Positions 35,405-44,551 are shown, numbered from the stretch's first letter. The stretch is DNA of 62,010 nt from Dichloromethanomonas sp964477085 (GCA_964477085.1 CAYZDF010000009.1:1-62010); one strand, 5' to 3'. Numbers and translations: made by a program. Notes: generated from the sequence alone by a model not told the origin.

Positions 35405-36322
35405 ATGTTTTTCCCCCTCTTATTAACCATCTTCGGATTAGCTATGCTACTTAGCGGTATGAAAATTCTTAAAGGCGGACTCCTAAAATTTGCAGGCTCT
35501 CAATTTCAGCAAACCCTTCATCAGCTGACGGCTACCCCTCTAAAAAGTTTTATCAGTGGTATTTTTGCTACTGGAATTCTACAATCCAGTACGGCCGTTA
35601 CTGTCATGGCTGTTTCTTTTGTAGATGCTAAGCTTATTAGTTTCAATCATACACTCGGTCTGATTCTCGGGAGCAATATCGGTACAACCATCACACCACA
35701 GATTTTGGCTTTCCCTATAGATACATTCAGCCCTTGGCTAATCCTGTCTGGCTTTGGGGGCTATCTCCTATTTAAAAAAAAGATAAGATTTTTATTCTTA
35801 TCCTTTGTTGGTCTGGGTATTATGTTTCTTTCACTGACCGTACTCGAATCTGCTATGATGCCACTCATGGAGCTTCAGACTGTGCAAGAAGCCTTACACT
35901 GCCTAGGCAAAAGCCTATTTGCCAGTATCCTGGCTGGAACCCTTCTTTCAGCACTCCTTCATTCCTCCAGTGCTGCCACCGGAATCGTGATGGTATTAGC
36001 AACGGAAGGCTGGCTTGGCTTGACAGCCGCTTTAGCCTTCATTATCGGGGCTAATGTTGGAACATGCTTTACAGCCCTCGTCGTCTCTATCTTTACATCC
36101 CAGGCAGCTCAACGCGTTGCAATCTTTCATGTTTTACTCAATGTCTTTGGAGCACTTCTTTTCTTTCCTTTTCTTAACCCGATGGCCGATTTGATCACCA
36201 GCTTAGGTGGGAACTTAAGCCGACAGGTTGCCAATGCGCATACTCTCTTTAATCTTACTTCTTCCCTAATTGCCTTTCCTCTACTCCCTTATGCCAGCAG
36301 GTTATTGGAAAAGGTCAGATGA
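35405..36322 (+). CDS. Short Na/Pi-cotransporter family protein without PhoU domain
   Basis: A polytopic membrane protein of 305 residues with the two inverted-repeat signatures of the NptA/PNaS family: GILQSSTAVTVMAVSF near residue 60 and LHSSSAATGIVMVLA near residue 190, plus LGSNIGTTITPQ and IGANVGTCFTAL. Family members usually carry a C-terminal PhoU-like domain to about 530 residues; here the protein stops after the membrane part. It should move phosphate or a related anion with sodium. It is the only long + strand gene and is convergent with fapA. Confidence 0.88.
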   Translation: MFFPLLLTIFGLAMLLSGMKILKGGLLKFAGSQFQQTLHQLTATPLKSFISGIFATGILQSSTAVTVMAVSFVDAKLISFNHTLGLILGSNIGTTITPQILAFPIDTFSPWLILSGFGGYLLFKKKIRFLFLSFVGLGIMFLSLTVLESAMMPLMELQTVQEALHCLGKSLFASILAGTLLSALLHSSSAATGIVMVLATEGWLGLTAALAFIIGANVGTCFTALVVSIFTSQAAQRVAIFHVLLNVFGALLFFPFLNPMADLITSLGGNLSRQVANAHTLFNLTSSLIAFPLLPYASRLLEKVR

Positions 36323-36346
36323 TGATTGGAAAGGCTTGATTTTGAT

Positions 36347-38287
36347 TTAATTCCTTCCATCCCACTTCAGTTTTTCTACCTGCAAGATCCCTTTTTCCCT
36401 GTAGATTTCAAGTTTTTGAACTCCTTCCTCAATTTTCACCAGCTCTTTGCCCACATAGATTTTGACATTAGGATGACTATAATCAACATTAATACGGCTG
36501 TTCTTAGCTGCACGTATGGTTGTGGCGCTCATGCAAGATCCACCAAGTTCCCAGATATAGATATCCCCTGAGCAATTGATCTCACCGCCTCGGCAAACCC
36601 CGAGTATCTTAATATCACCTTCGATATGAATATTAGAATTATAGATGCCTTTCTTACAGATAAAATCACCTGCACATCTGATCTCTGAGTTTTGCACATA
36701 ATTCATATCACAGACAACACTTGCCGGAATCAATTCCCCTTTTGTTGAAAGGAAATACCCAATCGCTTTCAGGGCACTTTTTAGATATACAAGATTTTTT
36801 AATTGAAGTGGTCCGATACCAACTAGGAAGTGTTTTAAAGTTTTTACAGCAACTTCAAGTTCCTGTGATATAAAATCAGGATCTTTATTAATCAAAAGTG
36901 CTTCAAGCTCTTCTGCTTTTAATGGCAATTGCGAAAAATTTTTTTCCAGTAGTATTTTCAAAAGCTGTCCCGCATTGGTATTCCCGGATACATTTTGTAG
37001 TTGTTCAACCTGATGAATACACATAGCTAGGCCTTCATTTATATCCAAAAGCCTTTTGACGAATTGCGAACGAAAAACGTGTTTCTCACCAACCTTAATT
37101 CGGCTTGCGATGATATTATTTTTAACAACTAAACCCGTCTCCCCCTTAACTTCTGCACTCGAAACTGAACCCTGGACTTGAACCTTACCCTCTGAGTAAA
37201 CGTAAAGTCCATCCTTAATATCCCCTCCGATACATACATCTCCCGGAAAATTGATACTTCCTGTTTCCAGATCGATGTCCTTATTGATAATATAAGCATT
37301 CTCTACACTATATGTATAATTGTTCATGCGCAGAGGTGTCCCTGAACTCAAGGCCTTCACCTCTAAGCCGTCTTCTGATAAATACACATTCTTATTTAAT
37401 TTAAATTCAAAATCTTTAAATTGATCGACAGGTATTGTTTGACCAAAAATATTGATTCCCGATGTACCTTCTTTACCAGGGATTTTTTTTGCTAATACTT
37501 CGTTTTTGTGACAGATCCTTAGTTTGCAAGCAAAATAATCTATCTTTTCCTCATCGTAATCCTCATTATCACTATCAAAAACAGGTTTTCCAACGTAATC
37601 GATCAATTCTGATTGAATGGGTTGTATAGGTAGTGTCGATTCAGCAATGACGAGTTCCTTCTCACCTTCTACCATCAGAAACTCCACCCAGATATTAGGC
37701 TTAATACCATAGATAATACCTTTTTCCGCTAATTCTTTCTCGAGATTCTCTTCAGTAAGGACTTCGCCGATATCAGGCATTGGTTCCCAGGTAATATACC
37801 TATCCAGGGGAATCCTTGTTAACCGAGGTATTTCCTCAGCAAGGACATATCGCCCGGAATGTTCATGCCTAACCTTGGCAAGTGCTTTACTTCCATCAGC
37901 CTCAACGTGAATTTTCCAAGACAATCCGCCTTTTTTGCTTTCCGGAAAAAATTCAAATATATCTCCACGTTGGATGCTGAACTCGTTCTTAATCTCTATA
38001 CCCCGATTAAATAATTTACCTGCAATCGTAATAGGGATAATACTTTCGGTCTCAACGCCTGGAATAATGGTATATTTTGTACCATCCCATGTAATATTGG
38101 TGTCCTCTGAGTATTGGATCTCCTCCTCTTCTTCAGGTAAGGTCACTTTAACCTTCATGGTACGATTAAATACTCCGGCTTTGTCGATGATTTCAAGTAG
38201 CAATTGTTCGGGTGAACAAGACCATTGTTCAGCCCATTCCTCACGGATAGATTCCAGACTCTTCCCTGTTGCAATTATCTCTTTCAT
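36347..38287 (-). CDS. FapA/DUF342 polymerising protein
   Basis: A 646-residue cytoplasmic protein of the FapA (DUF342) family. The N-terminal half has family features (EVLTEENLEKELAEKGIIYG around 180-200; AKKIPGKEGTSGINIFG). The central part holds the right-handed beta-helix-like repeats GSINFPGDVCIGGDIKDG and VQVQGSVSSAEVKGE, and GDIKILGVCRGGEINCSGDI further on. The ending is a short coiled coil. ATG at 38285-38287 follows AAGGAG. Family members polymerise and have been linked to sporulation and motility, but a uniform role is not established. It stands alone. Confidence 0.9.
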   Translation of the reverse strand: MKEIIATGKSLESIREEWAEQWSCSPEQLLLEIIDKAGVFNRTMKVKVTLPEEEEEIQYSEDTNITWDGTKYTIIPGVETESIIPITIAGKLFNRGIEIKNEFSIQRGDIFEFFPESKKGGLSWKIHVEADGSKALAKVRHEHSGRYVLAEEIPRLTRIPLDRYITWEPMPDIGEVLTEENLEKELAEKGIIYGIKPNIWVEFLMVEGEKELVIAESTLPIQPIQSELIDYVGKPVFDSDNEDYDEEKIDYFACKLRICHKNEVLAKKIPGKEGTSGINIFGQTIPVDQFKDFEFKLNKNVYLSEDGLEVKALSSGTPLRMNNYTYSVENAYIINKDIDLETGSINFPGDVCIGGDIKDGLYVYSEGKVQVQGSVSSAEVKGETGLVVKNNIIASRIKVGEKHVFRSQFVKRLLDINEGLAMCIHQVEQLQNVSGNTNAGQLLKILLEKNFSQLPLKAEELEALLINKDPDFISQELEVAVKTLKHFLVGIGPLQLKNLVYLKSALKAIGYFLSTKGELIPASVVCDMNYVQNSEIRCAGDFICKKGIYNSNIHIEGDIKILGVCRGGEINCSGDIYIWELGGSCMSATTIRAAKNSRINVDYSHPNVKIYVGKELVKIEEGVQKLEIYREKGILQVEKLKWDGRN

Positions 38288-38569
38288 ATGCCCCACTCCT
38301 TAACCTAAAGGCTTTGTCCTAGTCCAAAGAGTATTTAACCAAAATCTTAATGAAAACAGGTCAGAACCAAGACTTTATTCCAGTAAACTAGGACTATATT
38401 TCTATTTCGTACTATTACCTATCCATCTAAACAGCTATAACAGAATTATTATCCTCTAAAAAATCCATTAAAGAAATTCTCCCATAACAACTTAATGGTT
38501 TTAAAAACCATCTTTATAATATTATCGTACAATATGTAGAAAAAATTATCTTTAATTGATAACAATTCA
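38288..38569. other. AT-rich intergenic region before fapA
   Basis: About 280 bases between the terminator of the LCP gene and the fapA start. It presumably holds the fapA promoter, but I cannot point to a clear -35/-10 pair, operator, RNA or small reading frame in it. Confidence 0.6.
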
Positions 38570-38606
38570 TAAAAAAAAATATCGCATTATATTTGAATGC
38601 AATATT
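38570..38606 (-). terminator. Intrinsic terminator after the LCP gene
   Basis: On the minus strand AATATTGCATT pairs with AATGCGATATT (11 bp including one G-U pair, 7-base loop) and is followed by eight or nine T. It lies about 80 bases after the stop of the LCP gene. Confidence 0.8.
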
Positions 38607-38683
38607 TCTTATATTTTCATTTTAAGTTATTGGGTAAGGTTTGTCTATAATTAACCCTGTTTTCTAAATATTTATGTTGAATG

Positions 38684-40033
38684 CTAGTTAATCGTAATGG
38701 CAATGCTTGGATTTTGTAGCCCTGATGATTTTTTGATAGTCTGATCTTGTGAACCTGTATTATTACCGTAGTTGGAGTCAATCAATGATTGATCAGTACC
38801 CGTTTGACCACTGACAGGATCGCTGTCGTTCTGTTGATCACCTTGACCGTTATTATCATTACCAGTTGATGTATCCCCGCTATTGGTGTTAGATCCTGTT
38901 TCTATCGGATTATCGCTGGGCTCATCGGTTTGCTCATCTCCATCTTTTGGTGCTGTATCATTAGGCTTCTGTTGTGGATTATCCGAATCGATATGACCTG
39001 ATGACTTTGTTCCATTCGGATCCCTTGGATTGCCCGGAACCGTTATATGAGCTTTCACTTCAGGATCCAGCAAGTCAATAACCATATTATCAATGACCTT
39101 ATCAGTGGTAATACCCAAGAGCAGGTTCTTGGTGATCTCTCTGGCTTGATCCCTGTTCACTTCCCAATAGCTTAGATCATCCAAGTATAAACCAACACCC
39201 GGAAGTGTTTGCGAAACGATGTTGGAACTATCGAAAGATGCTGCCACTTTAGATAGTTTTAAGATGTCAGAAAGATTCAAATCGGTTTCTACAGCCTTCA
39301 TCATTTGCGGTATCAATTTAGGCAGTTTTGTGATTGTACTGGCCTGAAGCATTTCCTTAGCTACGGCCTTTAAGACTTTTTGCTGGCGGGCTGTTCTGCC
39401 GATGTCAGCCATAGAATCATTACGGTAGCGGGCATACTGGAGAGCTTGTGGTCCCATCAAACGTTGATCCCCGGCTTTCAAATTGATTACGCCGTCAACT
39501 TTATCACCTGTAACGTAATACATATCTTTTTCCACATAGATATTGACCCCGTCTAACGTATCAATGATACTCTTGAAGCCCTCAAAGTTCGATAAGATAT
39601 AACCATCTAGCTTAACACCGGTTAACTCTGAGACTTGATTGACGAGTTCTGGAATACCCCTGTACATCACGACTGAGTTAATCTTAACGAAGGAGTTTGA
39701 GCCAGGCAAGGTAACCCGTGTATCCCTAGGTATCGACAGCATGGAAATAATCTTCGTATCTGGGTCTACACTGGCTAGAATTAGGGTATCAGCATTAAAC
39801 GTATGATCTCCCGGTCTCTTATCCGCTCCTATCAGCAGAAAACTGACTCTATTATCTAACCTGGCATTGGTTTCACCCAGTTTCGGTACAATACCACCGT
39901 CGCCATCATCGCTATTCTGAGTAAAATAGACAAAACCAAAAGCAGCTGTTCCCGTAATTATTCCAGCAAGCAGGACAGCAATCATAATTAACACTTTTCT
40001 TTTTGTATTAGTTCTCTTTTTCAAGTTGCCCAC
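38684..40033 (-). CDS. LytR-CpsA-Psr (LCP) family ligase with long hydrophilic tail
   Basis: A 449-residue membrane protein of the LCP family, which attaches undecaprenyl-linked wall polymers to peptidoglycan. One transmembrane helix (about 14-35), then the LCP domain (about 60-290) with LLIGADKRPGDH, LSIPRDTRVTLPG, the lipid-binding YARYRNDSMADIGRTARQQ block and a C-terminal LPGVG. After about residue 335 the tail is Asn/Asp/Gly/Thr/Gln-rich and low in complexity, likely to span the wall. It starts 12 bases after selD and is probably cotranscribed with it, though no functional link is apparent. Confidence 0.92.
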   Translation of the reverse strand: MGNLKKRTNTKRKVLIMIAVLLAGIITGTAAFGFVYFTQNSDDGDGGIVPKLGETNARLDNRVSFLLIGADKRPGDHTFNADTLILASVDPDTKIISMLSIPRDTRVTLPGSNSFVKINSVVMYRGIPELVNQVSELTGVKLDGYILSNFEGFKSIIDTLDGVNIYVEKDMYYVTGDKVDGVINLKAGDQRLMGPQALQYARYRNDSMADIGRTARQQKVLKAVAKEMLQASTITKLPKLIPQMMKAVETDLNLSDILKLSKVAASFDSSNIVSQTLPGVGLYLDDLSYWEVNRDQAREITKNLLLGITTDKVIDNMVIDLLDPEVKAHITVPGNPRDPNGTKSSGHIDSDNPQQKPNDTAPKDGDEQTDEPSDNPIETGSNTNSGDTSTGNDNNGQGDQQNDSDPVSGQTGTDQSLIDSNYGNNTGSQDQTIKKSSGLQNPSIAITIN

Positions 40034-40045
40034 TCCATTGAGTTG

Positions 40046-41113
40046 TTATTTGGTGATATTAATCTTCTGTTCAACTATAGATATTTTACCCGCATTACCA
40101 TGATATACCCTGCCAATAATTTGAGGTTGATAGGTCAGCGTTGAGAGTTTTCTGAGAAGGTCATCTTTTTTCTTTGCTGAAACTGATAACAATAATCCTC
40201 CGGAAGTCTGTGCATCTCCCAGAATGAACTTCCAATCCATACTGCATGAAGCGTCAAAATAAGATTCCAAATAACTGAGGTTAGAAATTGTCCCTCCTGG
40301 GACCGTTCCCATTTCTAAACAATTCCATACTTCGTCTATGACCGGAACATTCCCAGTATAAATTTCTGCGCAGCATCCGCTTGCTTTCATCATTTCATAA
40401 AGATGGCCCAATAAACCAAACCCCGTGATATCCGTACACGCATTGATTCGAGCTTCAGCAGCGATTTCACCTGCTTCCTTGTTCAATGTAGCCATGACCT
40501 TAACGACTTGGGCTTCTCCTTCAACCGAGACTACACCTCGTTTGATTCCAGTCGTAATAATTCCGCTTCCCAGCGGCTTTGTCAGAATGAGATAATCTTG
40601 ATCCTGAGCACCTTTGTTGGTTAGAATCCGATCAGGATGAATTATACCAGTGACTGCTAAACCATATTTGGGCTCGGGGTCTTCAATGGAGTGACCGCCG
40701 ATGATCACGGCACCAGCTTCCTGAACTTTTTCCCGTCCCCCTCTAAGAATTTCAAATAAAATAGATTTATCCAATTTATCAATCGGAAAAGAAACAAGAT
40801 TTAATGCTGTAAGGGGTCGGGCTCCCATTGCGTAAATATCACTTAAAGCATTGGCAGCTGCTATTTGTCCGAATGAATAAGGATCATCGACAACTGGGGT
40901 GAAGAAATCAACGGTCTGGACGATAGCTTGACTATGATTAAGTCGGTAAACACCGGCATCATCTGACGTTTCAATTCCGATAAGGAGATCAGGATCTTCC
41001 GTACAATTTTGCAATTGACACAGTACCTGTGTCAGGTCCCCTGGACCGATCTTGCACCCTCAACCAGCTTTACTGGAGAATTGTGTCAGTCTGATTTTAT
41101 CTTCCGCCGCCAT
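40046..41113 (-). CDS. selD: Selenide, water dikinase SelD, itself a selenoprotein (UGA = Sec18)
   Basis: Makes monoselenophosphate from selenide and ATP, the selenium donor for SelA. The full product is 355 residues from ATG at 41111-41113 (behind AAGGGGGG). The start reads MAAEDKIRLTQFSSKAG, then UGA at 41060-41062, then GCKIGPGDL. UGA falls exactly where SelD has its catalytic Cys or Sec (AG-C/U-GCK), and the lysine after it is the conserved one. Glycine-rich ATP motifs (GGHSIEDPEPKYG, TDITGFGLLGHL) follow. Two stem-loops just after the UGA fit a bSECIS. Starting at a later TTG would lose the active site. Confidence 0.93.
41016..41062 (-). promoter_or_regulatory. Selenocysteine UGA codon with bSECIS stem-loops in selD
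   Basis: The UGA is 41060-41062. Downstream on the minus strand are GGTCC-AGG-GGACC (41047-41035, loop starting 17 bases after the UGA) and TGACACAG-GTA-CTGTGTCA (41034-41016, perfect 8-bp stem, loop starting 33 bases after). Both loops lie in the distance range known for bacterial SECIS elements and contain a G in the first loop positions. Which one SelB binds cannot be told by eye. Confidence 0.8.
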
Positions 41114-41432
41114 AGTAATCCCCCCTTATAGTTTTTTTCGTAATTTCCAATATAAATTACATTTATTCTAAAACCTGTTAAGTCATTAGGATGATCAGAG
41201 AAAAACAACGTTTAAAAAAATGATAATATAAATATATTTCTAACCTAAAATCAACAAAATATGATATGGTATTTTTTTTAACACTAAAAAACCACCTTCA
41301 GCCATTATAACACCAACTTAATACCCCTTCAATCTTTGGCTGATTTGGCAAAATCCTTATCCTATTTCTTTTTATTATTCATTGTTGATTATTGAGTCCT
41401 TATAAATCTCCGAATAAGACAGTGAGGTGTTG
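41114..41432. other. Intergenic region between selA and selD
   Basis: About 320 AT-rich bases upstream of selD. I looked for a selC tRNA-Sec gene, a leader RNA or small reading frames and found none that I can support. A selD promoter presumably lies here, because a strong terminator follows selA. Confidence 0.6.
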
Positions 41433-41481
41433 TAAAAACAAGAGTATCGTTCATTGCTATATAGCAGTACAACGATACTCT
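41433..41481 (-). terminator. Intrinsic terminator after selA
   Basis: AGAGTATCGTT and AACGATACTCT (11 bp) enclose a second short palindrome TTGCTATATAGCA; on the minus strand TGTTTTT follows. It lies about 47 bases after selA. The stem sequence resembles that of the ferredoxin terminator at 30642-30682. Confidence 0.85.
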
Positions 41482-41527
41482 CTTTCCTTAATAAGTGCCT
41501 GTTTTTACCAGATAGATGTTTGGAAAT

Positions 41528-42994
41528 TTACCAGGCTTTCAGCCGCTCTGCAATTATCAAATAATCATCCGGCAGTAACGTCCTTGGATCAAGAAGAATC
41601 CTGTCTTTTTCGATCCTGGCTAGTACAGGAACACTTCCGGCCCGCAGAAATTCTTCTAACTCTACTGCAGATCCTTTCAATGGCTGAATGGCACAGACAA
41701 AGGAAGGCAAAACGGCAGTGGGAAATGCTCCTCCTCCAACAAAGGAGCTATTCTCCTGAATTTCAACTTGAATGTTTTCAATTCCGTATATAAGGCTTTG
41801 CAGATATTCAGCTTCTTTTTGCAATTGAACCTTATCCTTTGTCAGCATCGCCCAAACCGGTATTTTCTTGGTTTCTCCCCGTTGGTACATACGAAGTGTT
41901 GCAACCAAAGCTGAGAGTGTCAACTTGTCAATACGCACGGCTCTGGTGAGCTGATTATTCTTCAGCTTATCAATCATTTCTTTTTTACCAACGATGATTC
42001 CTGCTTGAGGACCGCCTAACAACTTATCTCCGCTAAAAGTCACCAGCGAAGCACCTGTTTTAACACTTTCCTGAATGGTAGGTTCTTTCGGTAATCCCAG
42101 ATCAACACCATCTATAAAGCTTCCGCTTCCAAGATCTTCAATGACAGGAATACCCAACTCCTCACCCAGTTTGACCAATTCTAAAACTGATACAGCCTGA
42201 TGAAAGCCCTGAATCCTATAATTACTGGTATGAACCTTTAAAAACATTGCTGTTTCAGTCGTTACCGCATCTCTATAATCTTTAAGCCAAGTCTTGTTGG
42301 TTGCTCCTATCTCAACCAGCTTCGCCCCCCCAGCTTTCAATACTTCCGGTATTCTAAAAGATCCACCAACCTCTACCAACTCTCCCCGGGAAACGATAAC
42401 CTCTTTTTGGTTAGCAAATGTATTCATGATCAGCATTACGGCCGCTGCATTATTATTAACTACTAAAGCTGCCTCTGCACCAGTTAATTCTTTAAGAAGA
42501 TCCTGTACATGCGTGTATCTCGATCCGCGTTCCCCTGTCAAGATGTCAAGTTCTAAATTATTATACGTAACCGCTTGACGGGCAACAAATTCTGCAATCT
42601 CTGGTGCTAGTATCGCTCTGCCACAATTGGTATGAAGAACAACTCCGGTCGCATTGATGATTCTGATTAAAGTATCGCTTGTTCCTTGCAGTTCCTGCAG
42701 AGATTCTTCCACCAGCCATTTTCTAAAATGCTCGGAACCTTCTTCTGTTGGATTGGTGAGATATTGTACTAATAACTCCTTGCTGTGTATAACAGGCTCA
42801 AGCATTTGTTTTCGCTCTTGCCCAGAACATGAACCAATCACAAACTGTCTTGCTTTGTCGATAGCTTTGCGAACAGCCCAGGCGATGGCTTCACTCTCAT
42901 AATTATCGTTAATCTCGGGTATAGATTTGACTTCAGCTATCATTTCATGAACAGAAGGAAGCAGGCGAAATTTAGCAGACTGTTCATCTTTCAA
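41528..42994 (-). CDS. selA: L-seryl-tRNA(Sec) selenium transferase SelA
   Basis: PLP enzyme that converts seryl-tRNA(Sec) to selenocysteyl-tRNA(Sec) with selenophosphate. About 488 residues. RLLPSVHEMIAEV is the family start; NATGVVLHTNCGRAIL and EDLGSGSFIDG follow; the PLP lysine is in VTFSGDKLLGGPQAG. The frame is open from GTG at 43003, but TTG at 42992-42994 has AGAGGTG six bases before it, which I prefer. selB and selC are not in the window. A terminator separates it from selD. Confidence 0.96.
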   Translation of the reverse strand: MKDEQSAKFRLLPSVHEMIAEVKSIPEINDNYESEAIAWAVRKAIDKARQFVIGSCSGQERKQMLEPVIHSKELLVQYLTNPTEEGSEHFRKWLVEESLQELQGTSDTLIRIINATGVVLHTNCGRAILAPEIAEFVARQAVTYNNLELDILTGERGSRYTHVQDLLKELTGAEAALVVNNNAAAVMLIMNTFANQKEVIVSRGELVEVGGSFRIPEVLKAGGAKLVEIGATNKTWLKDYRDAVTTETAMFLKVHTSNYRIQGFHQAVSVLELVKLGEELGIPVIEDLGSGSFIDGVDLGLPKEPTIQESVKTGASLVTFSGDKLLGGPQAGIIVGKKEMIDKLKNNQLTRAVRIDKLTLSALVATLRMYQRGETKKIPVWAMLTKDKVQLQKEAEYLQSLIYGIENIQVEIQENSSFVGGGAFPTAVLPSFVCAIQPLKGSAVELEEFLRAGSVPVLARIEKDRILLDPRTLLPDDYLIIAERLKAW

Positions 42995-43132
42995 GAAAAA
43001 CACCTCTGATTCTTCATTCTAAGACAAAAAAGACCATTAAAGACCATTTGTATTTTTCAAGATTTCGACACCCTCTTTAAATTATTATATTATCATGATC
43101 ATTTGTTAGCGGAAGGGTTAGAGGGAGGATCG

Positions 43133-43309
43133 ATGAAATTATCTGATACAAAAGTCTATGACTTGGAAATGTTTAAGGCACGAAAACAAAGCAGGTGTAT
43201 CTTTTGCAACTCTTCAGAAAATCTGCAATTTTTCAGAAAACAGACAGTCTGTCTGGGTTGCCTCAAAGAAATTCAAAACCATGTATTTAAAAATAAAGGA
43301 GCTAACTAG
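43133..43309 (+). CDS. Small CxxC-CxxC zinc protein, Gin-like
   Basis: A 58-residue protein with CIFC and CLGC separated by 14 residues, in the order KQSRCIFCNSSENLQFFRK then QTVCLGCLKEI. This pattern resembles Gin (CsfB), the zinc-finger anti-sigma factor that inhibits SigG in Bacillus. ATG at 43133 follows GAGGGAGG at ideal spacing. It is a single + strand gene facing mecA, and its stop codon lies inside the shared terminator. The Gin link is by pattern only; it might be an unrelated zinc ribbon. Confidence 0.6.
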   Translation: MKLSDTKVYDLEMFKARKQSRCIFCNSSENLQFFRKQTVCLGCLKEIQNHVFKNKGAN

Positions 43310-43319
43310 CTCCTTTATT
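43292..43319. terminator. Bidirectional terminator shared by convergent genes
   Basis: AATAAAGGAGCTA and TAGCTCCTTTATT form a 13-arm inverted repeat almost without a loop (effective loop TAACTA). The TAG of the + strand gene and the TAG of mecA on the minus strand are both inside it. A T-rich stretch follows on each strand. Confidence 0.8.
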
Positions 43320-43928
43320 CTTATCCAGATTCTTCAGTATTTTTACTGCATTTTCGTGGATAATAGGTTCTCCATGTTCCTTTAAAAAAGCTTCCGTCAT
43401 CATCAAGGATTCACCGTATTCGTCAAGAATAGCTTCGGCGATTTTCTTTTTTCTTGGAGTTCCGAACCTACTCATAGCAAGATAGTATTCGTCCTCATAT
43501 TGATAGAGAGCAGATTTGATATACGGAATTTCCGGCAGGATGCGAACGGCAGCCACAATATCTTCGAAGTCTGAAAAAACATAAACCCAGTCCTGTTCAG
43601 AACTGAATTTTGACGTCTGTTTGGAGGTTTTTTTCTTTTCGCCAAAACTTGTCTGAATGATATGGTTAATTTCAGCTTCAATCTGATCTTCCTGCTTGAT
43701 GACTGTAATCACAAATTCATCTTCAGAGGCCACTGTCGCTTGAATCCAAAATGGCTGATCCAGATTAAAATCAACCTCATCTCTTGCTTTCGAAATCAAT
43801 TCCCAAAAGAACTGCTCAGTTCTAGCTGAACGTTGAAAAAAATCAGCAAGGGAAATATCGCGGTCTGCAAGCTCGGTAAAGGAGATAAAAATGCGAACCG
43901 TATTGTCGTTAACCTTCAGAATGCGCAT
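43302..43928 (-). CDS. mecA: MecA-family ClpC adaptor protein
   Basis: Adaptor of 208 residues that delivers substrates to ClpC-ClpP in Firmicutes. The N-terminal domain starts RILKVNDNTVRIFISFTEL, very close to Bacillus MecA; a charged linker (KKKTSKQTSKFSSEQD, about 97-112) follows; the C-terminal domain has YVFSDFEDIVAAVRIL and the SALYQYEDEYYLAM strand. In Bacillus targets include ComK and Spo0A-linked factors; here the targets are unknown. It is convergent with the small zinc-protein gene. Confidence 0.92.
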   Translation of the reverse strand: MRILKVNDNTVRIFISFTELADRDISLADFFQRSARTEQFFWELISKARDEVDFNLDQPFWIQATVASEDEFVITVIKQEDQIEAEINHIIQTSFGEKKKTSKQTSKFSSEQDWVYVFSDFEDIVAAVRILPEIPYIKSALYQYEDEYYLAMSRFGTPRKKKIAEAILDEYGESLMMTEAFLKEHGEPIIHENAVKILKNLDKNKGAS

Positions 43929-44056
43929 AGCACTCCACTCTCCTTTCCATAAATTTCAAATCTTAAAACAATAGACTTTTCTTAATATATATTATAGCAT
44001 AGATAGTCAATATTCAATTCCATAAACTCCCAACAGAAGAGCCTTATGTTATGTTA

Positions 44057-44551
44057 TTATATGTCACTTTTGGCTTGTTGGGTTAAAACCGTACAGCGAA
44101 ATGCGTATTTTTTTATGGGCAGAAAAGCCACTTCAATCTTATCATTGGCAACTAGCTTCTCAACGGTATTTTTGTCCACCAGAACAGTGACATTTTCTTC
44201 TCCTGTTTGTATCGTCAGTGGATATTGATCTTCTTGAGTTGGCGTCTTCGCTATAACAGAAACAACGCTTCCCCTTAAAACACCTGGTTTTTGCATCCAG
44301 TCTCCATAATGACGTAAAAAAACATCAGTATAAATGATAATAACAATCAGGCTTATGGCAAGTCGCATTATCCCTTTGACTATACCGGTTGTATTCCGTT
44401 TACTTAACCCTGTCTTCATTGCAACATAAGATTTTATTACCAGAAATGTCCAGATAATAAAAAGACCGCACAGAGCCGGCCAACTTATCTTGAGAAGATA
44501 TTTATAATAATCGACGTACTCTAGAATTGAAGCAATGATTAAGGTTGCCAT
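44057..44551 (-). CDS. Membrane protein of unknown function
   Basis: A 164-residue protein with three hydrophobic segments (about 2-18, 24-44 and 62-80) and a soluble C-terminal domain of about 75 residues with beta-strand character (LRGSVVSVIAKTPT, LTIQTGEENVTVLVDKN). The C-terminal part could be an OB- or PRC-like fold exposed outside or inside. I do not recognise the family. It stands between the cheW terminator and mecA, without a clear partner. Confidence 0.7.
   Translation of the reverse strand: MATLIIASILEYVDYYKYLLKISWPALCGLFIIWTFLVIKSYVAMKTGLSKRNTTGIVKGIMRLAISLIVIIIYTDVFLRHYGDWMQKPGVLRGSVVSVIAKTPTQEDQYPLTIQTGEENVTVLVDKNTVEKLVANDKIEVAFLPIKKYAFRCTVLTQQAKSDI

Noticed and set aside
41114..41432. 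A selC tRNA-Sec gene between selA and selD
   Set aside because: No long acceptor stem or tRNA-like cloverleaf could be found on either strand by eye.
30642..41481. The similar stems AGAGTATC/GATACTCT in two terminators as a dispersed repeat family
   Set aside because: Only two copies, with different loops and flanks; chance similarity of terminator stems is enough to explain it.
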